44,317 bases of DNA from a virus. The notes below the pieces were generated by a model, which saw only the letters and a program-made list of their open reading frames with translations, searched no databases and was not told the DNA's origin. Where the stretch lies: the IMG/VR virus record IMGVR_UViG_3300027792_000006, positions 1-44,317 of that record; one strand, written 5' to 3'. Position 1 is the first letter of the stretch; every line of letters starts with the position of its first letter. Positions 1 to 6,787 of this stretch are shown here, piece after piece. Made by a program: the position numbers and the translations under genes.

Positions 1-127
1 ATGAATACGAGATGTATGATGGCGATCAAGAGGAAATTGTATGCGGAAAGTGCGAAAAACTATTCAAGGCCACAGCAGACGTAACTCGAACATATTCAAC
101 TGAAAAGATTGAAGACAAAAATGCCCA
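1..127. repeat. Terminal direct repeat (left copy)
   Basis: Bases 1-127 are identical to 44191-44317. An exact 127-base overlap is what a de Bruijn assembler with k=127 leaves on a circular contig, so this most likely marks a circular or terminally redundant genome of 44,190 bp and not a biological repeat. Confidence 0.93.
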
Positions 128-134
128 AACGTAA
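12..134 (+). CDS. Small CxxC protein spanning the circular junction
   Basis: The frame encodes about 40 residues with one CGKC knuckle (IVCGKCEKLF), which suggests half of a zinc ribbon. The family is not recognised. A good Shine-Dalgarno (GGAG, 44171-44174) and ATG at 44180 lie just upstream across the junction, but that ATG reads only four codons (MAEI) before a stop. One base fewer in the GAAAT run at 44186-44190 would join it in frame to this ORF. I infer that the true product starts at 44180 and that either a sequence error or a real frameshift separates the two parts. The tail overlaps the next gene by 14 bases. Confidence 0.5.
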   Translation: MYDGDQEEIVCGKCEKLFKATADVTRTYSTEKIEDKNAQT

Positions 135-360
135 AAAACCATATAACGGACCGCGCCGGCCGCCTGAAGATTGGTACATGAACGCCTTCGATTTTAAGCT
201 TATCGAAGAAATTGACGGTTACAAAATCCGGCTGCAAGTATCCGCACCCGAAATCGAAGCAAAGGAAATAGAGGTCCACCGGCGCCAGGTCAAACTCTAC
301 GGTCTGGCAACCGGCACGGTCAGCATACCGGAATTTCTTTGCAAAAAGTACGGGATTTGA
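121..360 (+). CDS. Hypothetical small basic protein
   Basis: A 79-residue protein with a basic, proline-rich N-terminus (MPKRKKPYNGPRRPPEDW) and a mixed charged body. The family is not recognised. I chose the ATG at 121 with a weak GAAG upstream; an in-frame TTG at 109 is possible. It sits in the rightward accessory operon. The frame continues after its TGA into a duplicated C-terminal fragment (361-426) of the gene at 668-979, so the end of the gene has been rearranged. Confidence 0.6.
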   Translation: MPKRKKPYNGPRRPPEDWYMNAFDFKLIEEIDGYKIRLQVSAPEIEAKEIEVHRRQVKLYGLATGTVSIPEFLCKKYGI

Positions 361-426
361 AAATGCCCGACTATCGAACTTTATAACGCGAAACACGCGC
401 CAATAAAAAAGGTTAAAGATTCATAA
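361..426 (+). pseudogene. Duplicated C-terminal fragment of the 668-979 gene
   Basis: In frame after the preceding TGA, this stretch encodes KCPTIELYNAKHAPIKKVKD plus S and a stop. That nearly matches the C-terminus of the gene at 668-979 (KCPTIELYDVKHAPIKKVKD). The DNA 361-431 differs from 917-987 at about 8 of 71 positions. It has no start of its own. It is a relic of a tandem duplication or recombination, unless reached by readthrough of the TGA. Confidence 0.75.
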
Positions 427-446
427 GATTGTCAAGAGGGTTTTTG

Positions 447-671
447 ATGCATAAGATAAGCATTCGTTTTTTGATGGATGGAAAAACTCTATTTGAAGTA
501 CCAACATTTGTGATCCCGTTAGGATCACAACTACGGGAATGCTATGAAACTGAAGACGAGATCTTTGTTTTGGGATGGCCACAAGAAGACGATGAAAGTC
601 ATAACTGTGATGCGCTTGGTTGCTCAACTATGAGTCATGTTTTATATCGTTTTTCAAAGGTTAAATTATGA
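447..671 (+). CDS. Hypothetical protein
   Basis: A 74-residue acidic protein beginning MHKISIRFLMDGKTLFEV. The family is not recognised and no membrane segment is visible. The ATG at 447 is preceded by an AAGAGGG ribosome-binding site. Its TGA overlaps the next ATG (ATGA at 668-671), so the two genes are translationally coupled within the rightward accessory operon. Confidence 0.65.
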   Translation: MHKISIRFLMDGKTLFEVPTFVIPLGSQLRECYETEDEIFVLGWPQEDDESHNCDALGCSTMSHVLYRFSKVKL

Positions 672-979
672 AAAAAGACTGCCGCGAAAATTGTGTTCAT
701 TATAAACTGCATGCCGTTGATGAACGGGTCACGGTTTGCAATCACCCAAACGGCCCTGAAATCGTTTATCCCCGCGCCAATCCTTGGGCCTGCACCCTCT
801 GGAAAAAGAGATCAACCAAACTACCGCCGGCCGATCCCAATGATAAAGTATTTTGTATGGACAATGGCCATGACATGACCATCAAGCAGTGCAATATCTG
901 TCCGATCCGTCCGAAGTGTCCGACTATCGAACTTTACGACGTAAAGCACGCGCCGATAAAAAAGGTTAAAGATTCATAA
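668..979 (+). CDS. Cysteine-rich hypothetical protein
   Basis: A 103-residue protein with nine cysteines, including C-x3-C (CRENC) near the N-terminus and C-x2-C-x5-C (CNICPIRPKC) near the C-terminus. This pattern suggests a zinc or iron-sulfur site. The family is not recognised. The start is coupled to the upstream gene by ATGA. The last 20 codons are duplicated at 361-426, where most differences are synonymous or conservative. Confidence 0.7.
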   Translation: MKKDCRENCVHYKLHAVDERVTVCNHPNGPEIVYPRANPWACTLWKKRSTKLPPADPNDKVFCMDNGHDMTIKQCNICPIRPKCPTIELYDVKHAPIKKVKDS

Positions 980-1014
980 GATTGCAGATTATCAGATTAT
1001 TGGAGGAGATCTAA

Positions 1015-1806
1015 ATGCAAAAAACCAACATCGGATATTTAACCCACACCTACAACCCAATCGCCATGCGCTGTGATCGGGTCTCGCCCGGCTGCCTAAA
1101 CTGTTGGCATCTCCGCATGGCAAAACGTCTAACCGGCAACGTATTAATCGCACAAAATGAACGCAAAGCCCTGGCCGGAACCGGACCATTTGTCTTGCGT
1201 GAAAAAGAACTTTACGCGCCAGCGCATCTTAGAAAGCCCGCCATTATCGGTGTCCAATTCATGGGAGATGTACTTCATGAAGATGTACCAGTGAATTTTA
1301 TTGAAGAAGTATTGGCGACGATTACCAACTGCCCCCACCATACCTTTTTAATGTTGACCAAACGGGCGGAACGTCTGAAATTATTAACACCTGACAGGTT
1401 GAGAATTACAAGAATAGACACTTGGCCGATCAAAAATCTTTGGCCCGGCGTAAGCATATGCACCCAAGCCGAAGCAGATGAAAAAATTCCGATACTTTTG
1501 AAAACCCCAGCGGCTGTACGGTGGATCAGTGTTGAACCAATCTTGGAAGATTTAAATTTGAGCATAGCGTTTGAATATTTTCAGCCTCATAGCTGCATGC
1601 CCGCGCCGATCAACTGGTTAGTTCTCGGAGCTGAAACCGGCCCCCGCGCCCGGCCTATGAAATACGAATGGGCATTGTCGATTATCGAACAATGTGAAGC
1701 AGCCGGTGTCCCGGTCTGGTACAAATACGGCCCCGGCGATGACGGCTACTACGGTTCTGCGCCCGTGATCATGGGGAAGGTTTGGAATCAAAGACCTGGA
1801 CAATAA
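1015..1806 (+). CDS. Phage Gp37/Gp68 family protein (DUF5131)
   Basis: A 263-residue protein. The N-terminal stretch THTYNPIAMRCDRVSPGC with C20, C27 and C30 is the family hallmark (T-W/Y-N-P...C..VSPGC..C). It is followed by blocks such as FMGDVLHEDV, FLMLTKR, WPGVSI, RWISVEPIL and WLVLGAETGPRARP, all typical of DUF5131. The cysteine cluster and overall layout recall radical-SAM-like barrels, but the biochemical function of the family is not established. The start has a strong GGAGGAG ribosome-binding site. It is common as cargo in temperate phages. Confidence 0.9.
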   Translation: MQKTNIGYLTHTYNPIAMRCDRVSPGCLNCWHLRMAKRLTGNVLIAQNERKALAGTGPFVLREKELYAPAHLRKPAIIGVQFMGDVLHEDVPVNFIEEVLATITNCPHHTFLMLTKRAERLKLLTPDRLRITRIDTWPIKNLWPGVSICTQAEADEKIPILLKTPAAVRWISVEPILEDLNLSIAFEYFQPHSCMPAPINWLVLGAETGPRARPMKYEWALSIIEQCEAAGVPVWYKYGPGDDGYYGSAPVIMGKVWNQRPGQ

Positions 1807-1838
1807 TTATTAATTACTAATTATAAATTATTAATTAC
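1803..1838. repeat. AT-rich TTAATTA-type repeat
   Basis: An intergenic stretch of near-palindromic TTAATTA/TAATTAT units between the DUF5131 gene and a small ORF. It is about 90% A+T and partly self-complementary. Function unknown; it may be a dispersed element or a weak terminator. Confidence 0.4.
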
Positions 1839-1853
1839 CTGAAGGAGGTTTTT

Positions 1854-1988
1854 ATGTCCAAAGAAGAAAAAAAGCTAAAGCTAAAAATCATCGACCACAG
1901 GATCAAGCGAATCGAAGCGGAAAACCAGCTTAATGGGATCAGGATTGAATTACTTCAGGACCAGAAAGAAAAAATTCAAAAGGGATGA
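1854..1988 (+). CDS. Small coiled-coil protein
   Basis: A 44-residue highly charged helical peptide (MSKEEKKLKLKIIDHRIKRI, then a glutamine/lysine-rich helix). It is supported by an excellent GAAGGAGGT ribosome-binding site at 1841-1849 and a fitting ATG. The family is not recognised. Heptad-like spacing of I/L suggests a short coiled coil that could dimerise or cap another protein. Confidence 0.7.
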   Translation: MSKEEKKLKLKIIDHRIKRIEAENQLNGIRIELLQDQKEKIQKG

Positions 1989-1993
1989 TTGAT

Positions 1994-2035
1994 TATTTTT
2001 CCATGTATTCCGTGTGTTCCGTGTGTTTTGTGGTT
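1994..2035. repeat. Dispersed 'ttccgtg' repeat, copy 1
   Basis: Reads as tandem imperfect TTCCGTGTG units followed by GTGGTTAAAA. Related copies lie at 3371-3404 (reverse orientation) and 42238-42275. It fills most of the gap between the genes at 1854 and 2044. From memory, similar TTCCGTGTATTCCGTG repeats are dispersed in many Desulfobacterota genomes; this needs a search. Confidence 0.7.
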
Positions 2036-2043
2036 AAAATCTT

Positions 2044-2460
2044 ATGAGCCATAAACGTGATTGGGAACAGCTCGCCTGCCGGCACGGTTACCACCGGCTT
2101 AAAATGCGAACTGAAATAAAATCTTTATCCGAAAAAATGCTTTTCGATTTGAGCGTGGTGCAAAAATGCAGCCTGCGAAAAATAGAAAAATTGATCCAGA
2201 TCCCGGAAACATCCGTTTGCGAACAAATCAGGCATTATTCATGGTATGCCGGGGTTGAAATGCTGTACAGCAACAAAGCCATAAAAGAAATAGCCATGGC
2301 TCGCGGCGTACCGGCAAAGGAAGTCGAAAAAGAGCAAAACACGATCAAGATCTGTAACCGGTGCCATAAAAAATTCAAAGGACCAAATAAAAGAACATGC
2401 ACATCATGCGTTAAGAATCGATCGAATATATATGATTGTGATTTTGTGACGAATTATTGA
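2044..2460 (+). CDS. Putative HTH/zinc-ribbon DNA-binding protein
   Basis: A 138-residue basic protein. The centre (residues about 40-85, SVVQKCSLRKIEKLIQIPET, then a second helical repeat KAIKEIAMARGVPAKEVEKE) looks like two helix-turn-helix-like segments. The C-terminus carries a four-cysteine zinc ribbon (CNRCHKKF ... CTSC). It could be a phage transcription regulator, but the family is not recognised. It has no strong ribosome-binding site and follows a dispersed repeat. Confidence 0.65.
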   Translation: MSHKRDWEQLACRHGYHRLKMRTEIKSLSEKMLFDLSVVQKCSLRKIEKLIQIPETSVCEQIRHYSWYAGVEMLYSNKAIKEIAMARGVPAKEVEKEQNTIKICNRCHKKFKGPNKRTCTSCVKNRSNIYDCDFVTNY

Positions 2461-2482
2461 AAACTGATTTGAAAGGAAACTT

Positions 2483-2704
2483 ATGAAAGGAAAAATCAAT
2501 TCTGATGGCGTTCTCGAAATTTGCAGGTCTAAGGAATTTACAGAACAATCCTGCATACGCTTTAATGATAATGAGCTGGCATGTGGAGATGAATGTCCGG
2601 CATTTAGAGAGCCCGTGAAAGGTGAAGGGTTTACGACAAAGATCACGCTTTGCCGGGATATCGGGGATTTAATCTTTACAGAATTTTCCGACGAGAGGTC
2701 ATGA
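2483..2704 (+). CDS. Conserved small phage protein with cysteines
   Basis: A 73-residue protein (MKGKINSDGVLEICRSKEFT ...) with CGDECPAF in the middle and a late Cys (TLCRD). I recall similar small phage proteins of the pattern 'G.L.I.R......C.....CGD.CP.F.EP', with no assigned function. It has a GAAAGGAAAC ribosome-binding site. Its stop overlaps the next start by ATGA. Confidence 0.7.
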   Translation: MKGKINSDGVLEICRSKEFTEQSCIRFNDNELACGDECPAFREPVKGEGFTTKITLCRDIGDLIFTEFSDERS

Positions 2705-2910
2705 AGAAACACAATATGACGAAACCTATTACAGAATGTCAGCATCGCTATGGCGAATGGGCAAATACATCGTCAACTATCGAATATTATAAAGCACATT
2801 GCATTGACTGTGGCGCTTGTCTTTTTGAAAGCCCTTGTGCTCCTACACAAGATATTTTTAAAATTACTCCTGAAATATTGGGAGTAATTAAAATAAAAGA
2901 GAAATCCTAA
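2701..2910 (+). CDS. Small cysteine/histidine-rich protein
   Basis: A 69-residue protein with C and H near the N-terminus (ECQHRYGEW) and CIDCGAC in the centre, consistent with a small zinc-binding fold. The family is not recognised. The ATG at 2701 overlaps the upstream TGA, so coupling decides this start over a longer frame from 2650. Confidence 0.65.
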   Translation: MKKHNMTKPITECQHRYGEWANTSSTIEYYKAHCIDCGACLFESPCAPTQDIFKITPEILGVIKIKEKS

Positions 2911-2943
2911 AATCTTATAAATCTTTAATCTGGAATCAAACCC

Positions 2944-3369
2944 ATGCGCTATGCCCAAAACACTTTAGTATCGGTTGAAAAATCAAAAGCTGAAATCGAA
3001 AGCATTTTAAGCAAATATAAAGCCGACCAATTCTTATCCGGATGGGATCAGGATAAAGCCTATATTGCATTCAGGCTTGAAAACCGCACGATCCGATTCA
3101 CGATCGAGTTACCTTCCAAAACCGATAAAGCTTTCATCCGGACCCCTACCGGCCGACGCCGTAAACATGGAAACGATATCATGAAAGCATGGGAGCAGGC
3201 CTGCCGGCAGCGCTGGCGGGCGCTGGCCTTGGTTATCAAAGCCAAAGATGAATTTTTGGCGCATATCGTTTTACCCGATGGATCCACCGCCGGGGCCTGG
3301 CTCCGACCCCAAATCGCCCGCGCCTATGAAACTCACAAGATGCCGAAGCTTTTAATGATGGGAGAATAA
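2944..3369 (+). CDS. Conserved phage protein of unknown function
   Basis: A 141-residue protein starting MRYAQNTLVSVEKSKAEIES with the central block AWEQACRQRWRALALVIKAK and a C-terminus FLAHIVLPDGSTAG...PQIARAYETHKMP. This pattern is one I recall from many temperate phages as an unnamed conserved family, often in early operons near integrase or replication genes. No catalytic motif is evident. It is probably real given its length and familiar core. Confidence 0.8.
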   Translation: MRYAQNTLVSVEKSKAEIESILSKYKADQFLSGWDQDKAYIAFRLENRTIRFTIELPSKTDKAFIRTPTGRRRKHGNDIMKAWEQACRQRWRALALVIKAKDEFLAHIVLPDGSTAGAWLRPQIARAYETHKMPKLLMMGE

Positions 3370-3370
3370 T

Positions 3371-3466
3371 TTATACCACGGAACACACGGAATACACGGA
3401 AAAGTAAATTTTATAATAAATAAAAAAATAATACTCTGCGCTCTCTGCGCCTCTGCAGTGAAATAA
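3371..3466. repeat. Dispersed repeats, copy 2 (reverse) plus 'tctgcg' repeat
   Basis: 3373-3404 is the reverse complement form of the ttccgtgtattccgtgtg repeat (reads accacggaacacacgg...). 3433-3464 is a second repeat type, CTCTGCGCTCTCTGCGCCTC followed by TGCAGTGAAA. The two occupy the whole gap between genes at 2944 and 3468. Both types resemble host-chromosome dispersed repeats I associate with sulfate-reducer genomes. Confidence 0.7.
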
Positions 3467-3467
3467 T

Positions 3468-3773
3468 ATGCCCTTCAAACCCGGCCAAAAACCCGACCCA
3501 AACCGCCCGCGCAAAACCGGCGGGATCATGCACACCATCAAGAATGGCAAAGGCGGGTTTGAAACACTCAAAATAACCCGGAAGATTGCCATAAACAAAT
3601 TTTGCCTGAAGTGCATGGGCAAAAAATCCTTTGTAAAAGATTGCACAGACCAAACTTGTGAATTTTACCCATTTCGACCTTACAAAATACCCAATCAAAC
3701 TATGTTATTTAACATCAAATTGACACCAGGAACCATGAAAAACATTAAGAGACGTAAGGTAGGTCTCGCTTGA
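3468..3773 (+). CDS. Small zinc-finger-like protein upstream of integrase
   Basis: A 101-residue very basic protein. The N-terminus MPFKPGQKPDPNRPRKTGG is disordered and basic. A central cysteine cluster, FCLKCMGKKSFVKDC then TDQTCEFYPFRP, has four cysteines in a C-x2-C...C-x4-C pattern, and I recall this motif from small phage proteins. It could bind nucleic acid and is a reasonable candidate accessory factor for the adjoining recombination genes. Its TGA overlaps the next gene's TTG start. Confidence 0.7.
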   Translation: MPFKPGQKPDPNRPRKTGGIMHTIKNGKGGFETLKITRKIAINKFCLKCMGKKSFVKDCTDQTCEFYPFRPYKIPNQTMLFNIKLTPGTMKNIKRRKVGLA

Positions 3774-4201
3774 CCCAGAACGCTGAAAATGGTATAAATC
3801 AGATCGTCGATATTGATGGCTTGGCCGATGCCCTTGTCATGAAAAAACGAACCCTGCTCCGGCGCTGGCGCATTCTTCCCCATTTCTTCGCGCCCATGTC
3901 CGGACATGACGCCCGCGCCGCCCGGTTTATTGTTCCGGATGTGATTGATCACCTCAAAAAAACAGATGGTAATTATGGGAGTTTATTACAACAAGCGGCG
4001 GCGGTGGTGGGAAGTCAGCTTCCGATTCAACAAAACCCCTTACCGCAAAGCCGGGTTCAAATCGAAACACGAGGGGATAATTTGGGAAGGCCGCGAACGC
4101 GCCAAGCACGGGGCGCCGCAAACGATACCGACCCCTTCAATTTACTTTCAGGACATGGCCACAAAATATCTGGAGTGGTGCAAACTCCGGATGCAACTTA
4201 A
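3770..4201 (+). CDS. Putative excisionase-like HTH protein overlapping int
   Basis: Starts at a TTG coupled to the upstream TGA, with a TAAGGTAGG ribosome-binding site. The first ~65 residues look genuine: DIDGLADALVMKKRTLLRRW ... FIVPDVIDHLKK resembles a MerR/AlpA-type winged helix as used by recombination directionality factors. From about residue 65 on the sequence becomes low-complexity and lies out of frame over the integrase gene for more than 220 bases, so the tail is probably a by-product of integrase coding. The real protein may end early by frameshift or terminate at 4201. Confidence 0.5.
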   Translation: MTQNAENGINQIVDIDGLADALVMKKRTLLRRWRILPHFFAPMSGHDARAARFIVPDVIDHLKKTDGNYGSLLQQAAAVVGSQLPIQQNPLPQSRVQIETRGDNLGRPRTRQARGAANDTDPFNLLSGHGHKISGVVQTPDAT

Positions 4202-4982
4202 TTCAATCGGCCAGAAGATTTTTGTATACCGTTCATTTTTGCAATTTATAAACGGCGATCAACCCGCCCCGAATATAACAAGGCAAACCGTGTCGAAATA
4301 CCTGGAAACCCGCGCCATGACCAAAGGGAATAAATCCGCAAACCGACACCTCCGAGACCTTAAGGCATGTTATAATTGGGCAATCGAATCAGAGATCGAT
4401 CAAACCCTAATAAAAAATCCCTGCAAGGGAATCAAACCCCTGCCCGAAAACCCCTACATTCCCTATGTTCCGCCGCCGGAAGATATCGCCAAGGTTTTTC
4501 TGGTATGCACTCCGGACCAGCGGGAGTTTTTGCAATGCCTATATCATCTGGTCGCCCGCCGCGCCGAAATTGAGCGCCTAAAATGGGATGATATTAATTT
4601 CGATCAGCAGATTGCCCAGCTTTACACCCGCAAACGCCGCGGCGGCGCCCTGCATGCTCAAAACAAACCCATGAACGCAACCATAGCAGGCATCCTAAAA
4701 GCCCGTTATCAGCGCCGGGATAAAACATCCTCGCTCGTTTTTCAATTCGGCTCCGAAACACTCTCTCACATGATGCCGCGCTTATGCCAAAAAGCCGGGG
4801 TCAAACCATTCGGGCACCACGCCATCCGCCACCACGTTGCATCGTTTTTGCGGGACGCCGGCAAGAGCACCAAACACATTCAGTTGTTACTGGGGCACCT
4901 GCGCGAGAGCACCACAGAGATTTATGTTCATGTTCTGCCGGAAGGGTTGCGGGAATCGGTCCGGGTTTTGGAGCAAAAATAG
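3975..4982 (+). CDS. int: Tyrosine integrase
   Basis: A 335-residue site-specific recombinase. The N-terminal GVYYNKRRRWWEVSFRFN is an arm-binding-type domain, followed by a core-binding SAM-like domain (residues about 55-145) and the catalytic domain. Catalytic residues visible, numbered from this start, are Arg in VARRAE (195/196), Lys in TRKRRG (about 220), HAIR (His282...Arg285), LLGH (His308) and the nucleophile Tyr317 in EIYVHV. The start is chosen at 3975 by similarity to integrase N-termini; no strong Shine-Dalgarno is seen, so coupling or frameshifting from the overlapping upstream frame is plausible. attP follows 380 bases downstream. Confidence 0.93.
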   Translation: MGVYYNKRRRWWEVSFRFNKTPYRKAGFKSKHEGIIWEGRERAKHGAPQTIPTPSIYFQDMATKYLEWCKLRMQLNSIGQKIFVYRSFLQFINGDQPAPNITRQTVSKYLETRAMTKGNKSANRHLRDLKACYNWAIESEIDQTLIKNPCKGIKPLPENPYIPYVPPPEDIAKVFLVCTPDQREFLQCLYHLVARRAEIERLKWDDINFDQQIAQLYTRKRRGGALHAQNKPMNATIAGILKARYQRRDKTSSLVFQFGSETLSHMMPRLCQKAGVKPFGHHAIRHHVASFLRDAGKSTKHIQLLLGHLRESTTEIYVHVLPEGLRESVRVLEQK

Positions 4983-4994
4983 AAAGGAAAACCC

Positions 4995-5234
4995 ATGTCA
5001 GACCCTAAAAAAAAATTCATATGTAGCCTTTGCGGAATGATAGAAAACGATAATGATTTTGAGCTTCCATTTGGCAAGGATAGCATTTGTCCCAGCTGCT
5101 ATAATCAGCAAATGTATAAAATGGAGCGAGATTTAGTTGGAAATGATAATTATCATAAAGAAAAAATCATGATGAAAATGAAGGAATGCCTTGAATATTT
5201 ACACAACCAAGATTTCAAAAATGGAGTTCAATAA
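4995..5234 (+). CDS. Small zinc-ribbon protein with CLEYL module
   Basis: A 79-residue protein with a four-cysteine zinc ribbon (FICSLCGM ... ICPSCYN) in the first half and a helical C-terminus KMKECLEYLHNQDF. That C-terminal module recurs in two unrelated proteins of this phage (about 10441-10500 and 36061-36125). The function is unknown. It is the last gene of the rightward operon before attP. Confidence 0.7.
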   Translation: MSDPKKKFICSLCGMIENDNDFELPFGKDSICPSCYNQQMYKMERDLVGNDNYHKEKIMMKMKECLEYLHNQDFKNGVQ

Positions 5235-5239
5235 AAACA

Positions 5240-5260
5240 GGTCGTAAACCGGTCGTAAAC
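5240..5260 (+). promoter_or_regulatory. Integrase arm-type sites, P arm
   Basis: Two direct copies of GGTCGTAAAC (5240-5249 and 5251-5260), 11 bp apart, about 104 bp left of the attP core. The same decamer pair occurs on the other side of the core. This matches the lambda-family scheme of arm-binding sites for the Int N-terminal domain. Confidence 0.75.
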
Positions 5261-5363
5261 TTTCATTGATTGATAGGCTTTTATAGGCATTTATATACAA
5301 CTTTACAACAAAGTTTAAATTAATCTTTAATGATTCAATATACTTATAACTATATACTATGGA

Positions 5364-5424
5364 CTGCTAAGCGAGTGTACTGGGTAAACCGGTACCTCGG
5401 GTTCGAATCCCGATCTCTCCGCCA
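5364..5424 (+). other. attP: attP core: 3' part of tRNA-Ser(GCU)
   Basis: From CTGCTAA (anticodon loop, anticodon GCT) through a serine-type variable arm (GTACTGG/CCGGTAC), the T arm CGGG-TTCGAAT-CCCG and the acceptor strand ATCTCTCC with discriminator and encoded CCA, this is the 3' portion of a tRNA-Ser(GCU). The 5' half is absent, so it is not a functional tRNA gene but the identity segment that restores the host tRNA after integration. It lies beside int and is flanked by paired arm sites. Confidence 0.9.
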
Positions 5425-5481
5425 TTTCAATAAGTTATCAGCATTTTTTTAATACAAAAAACGGTCATTCAGGAAACATTA

Positions 5482-5501
5482 GGTCGTAAACAGTCGTAAA
5501 C
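5482..5501 (+). promoter_or_regulatory. Integrase arm-type sites, P' arm
   Basis: GGTCGTAAAC (5482-5491) followed directly by AGTCGTAAAC (5492-5501), the second pair of the decamer also found at 5240-5260 in the same orientation. It sits about 58 bp right of the core, between attP and the end of the late operon. Confidence 0.75.
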
Positions 5502-5504
5502 TTT

Positions 5505-5702
5505 TTATTTTCGTATGCGCTTTAACATCCGGGCGGTTTTGAGTTTTAAATGTTTTGCGCCTTTTTCCATGGCTGCGGCCATGGTCATTATGCTGGTCAA
5601 TTCATCTTGCAGCACGGCTTTTTGATCGATCGGAAGAGGTGTCCGAGCTTGCATGCCGGCGGATTTAAATGCATCGAATGATATAGCTTTTACTTTTTCC
5701 AT
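5505..5702 (-). CDS. Hypothetical small protein
   Basis: A 65-residue basic helical protein (MEKVKAISFDAFKSAGMQAR ...), last gene of the leftward late operon. The family is not recognised. Its start overlaps the end of the endolysin gene by 13 bases. It could be a lysis accessory or a small regulator near attP; nothing in the sequence decides. Confidence 0.55.
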   Translation of the reverse strand: MEKVKAISFDAFKSAGMQARTPLPIDQKAVLQDELTSIMTMAAAMEKGAKHLKLKTARMLKRIRK

Positions 5703-6148
5703 TCTAAATGGCCTTTGTCGGTATGATATAGTTTGCCTGTTTTATCGCGCAGCCAAACACCCCACTTAAATCCATAATGTTCAAATATCGGACCAATGGC
5801 GTTGTAATAGATCAGCTCCCAAGTGGGCCGGTTCTTTTGGTTCAGGGCCAGAATATCGACCGCACGGGATTTACCGTCTTTGTTTGGGATGTGCGGCGAT
5901 TGCATGGTCCATGTAATCGGGTGTTTGTTTTCATCGGCTGTAATGGACACCATGCCGGCGGATTTACGCAGGGCGTTGACCTGGTCTAAATTTTTGCGGC
6001 CTTGGGCATAAAGAGCTTGCTGCTCAACCTGCGTTCGCAAAACGCAAATGATCTGAAACGGTTTGTTTTTGAAATCCTGATCTGCTTGGGCTATGCGGAA
6101 AGCAGCAGCGGCTTCAGGAACTAAGTCATCTATATTGCGGGTCCCCAT
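5690..6148 (-). CDS. Endolysin, M15-type L-alanyl-D-glutamate peptidase
   Basis: A 152-residue protein. The N-terminus NIDDLVPEAAAAFR and ICVLRTQVEQQALYAQGR match the VanY/L-Ala-D-Glu peptidase fold (peptidase M15). Zinc-ligand motifs are visible as SPHIPNKDGKSRAVDI (the S..H...G.A.D element) and GHLEW near the C-terminus. It cleaves peptidoglycan stems during lysis. It lies directly after the spanin genes (one-base overlap), completing a lysis cassette. No signal peptide is seen, so a holin must release it. Confidence 0.9.
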   Translation of the reverse strand: MGTRNIDDLVPEAAAAFRIAQADQDFKNKPFQIICVLRTQVEQQALYAQGRKNLDQVNALRKSAGMVSITADENKHPITWTMQSPHIPNKDGKSRAVDILALNQKNRPTWELIYYNAIGPIFEHYGFKWGVWLRDKTGKLYHTDKGHLEWKK

Positions 6149-6465
6149 TATTCAATCCCCAATTCGATTTTTTTCTTTTTATAAATTTCGATTTGCCCGG
6201 CGTTCCACTCCGCAATTTGGCGCAACCGCGCCCGTGCGGTTTCAAGGCATTGCTGCAAGCGGTTGACGTGGTTAATCAAGCCCTGATAGGTGGGATCTCC
6301 ATCCCATTCACACGCGCCAAAATCCTCAAGGTATCCGACGGGAATGGGCGTAGGCTCAATTAGTTTGATATCAATCCGCGGGACGTTGCTGCATCCCAAA
6401 AAGGTGATCAAGAATAGGCCCAGGCACGCGCCGATTAAGGCAATCAACCGCCAACTGTTCTTCAT
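6148..6465 (-). CDS. Rz1-like outer-membrane spanin lipoprotein
   Basis: A 105-residue protein with an N-terminal hydrophobic segment (residues 6-24) ending in a lipobox FLGC (Cys25), so it should be lipidated and sorted to the outer membrane. The start is embedded out of frame in the end of the Rz-like gene, the classic Rz/Rz1 arrangement, and it extends beyond it. Rz1 proteins are usually proline-rich; here only a short PTPIPVG stretch is. It works with the inner-membrane partner to fuse membranes in the last step of lysis. Confidence 0.85.
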   Translation of the reverse strand: MKNSWRLIALIGACLGLFLITFLGCSNVPRIDIKLIEPTPIPVGYLEDFGACEWDGDPTYQGLINHVNRLQQCLETARARLRQIAEWNAGQIEIYKKKKIELGIE

Positions 6466-6787
6466 GGGTTTTGACCTCTGCTTTTAGTTTTTCGATAATA
6501 GTATTTAACGATCGAGTTTGGGCGGCATGTTGACGGCCGCGTTCTTGGTCTTCAAGGGCGTGCCGGGCTTGGTCCGCTTGCGATTGATCTAAAGCCGCGC
6601 TTTTTAGTTTCAGCAGTTTTTCCATATTGGCGGCGTCAGCTTTCATCTCGCCTATTTCCTGCCGCTGGGCGCCGTTCTTTTGGATCATTTTATAAACCGC
6701 GAACCCAAGCCCGGCCGTTGTCAAAAACAAAACGCCAATGATAACGGCCGGGATCTTGCCGCCTATTAATCCGAGTAGCCAGGTCAT
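6371..6787 (-). CDS. Rz-like inner-membrane spanin
   Basis: A 138-residue protein with an N-terminal transmembrane helix (residues 13-33) followed by a long charged periplasmic coiled coil (about 35-115), as expected of an i-spanin. The final third of the gene overlaps the o-spanin frame. The start overlaps the upstream holin-like gene by four bases (ATGA). The spanin pair implies a Gram-negative host. Confidence 0.85.
   Translation of the reverse strand: MTWLLGLIGGKIPAVIIGVLFLTTAGLGFAVYKMIQKNGAQRQEIGEMKADAANMEKLLKLKSAALDQSQADQARHALEDQERGRQHAAQTRSLNTIIEKLKAEVKTHEEQLAVDCLNRRVPGPILDHLFGMQQRPAD

Noticed and set aside
3371-3698. Leftward ORFs upstream of the integrase
   Set aside because: They are translations of the dispersed repeats and antisense of the zinc-finger gene; opposite to the operon and without signals.
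5364-5424. Functional tRNA-Ser gene
   Set aside because: The 5' half (acceptor 5' strand and D arm) is absent, and bases before the anticodon loop do not pair with the stem; it is the attP identity segment.
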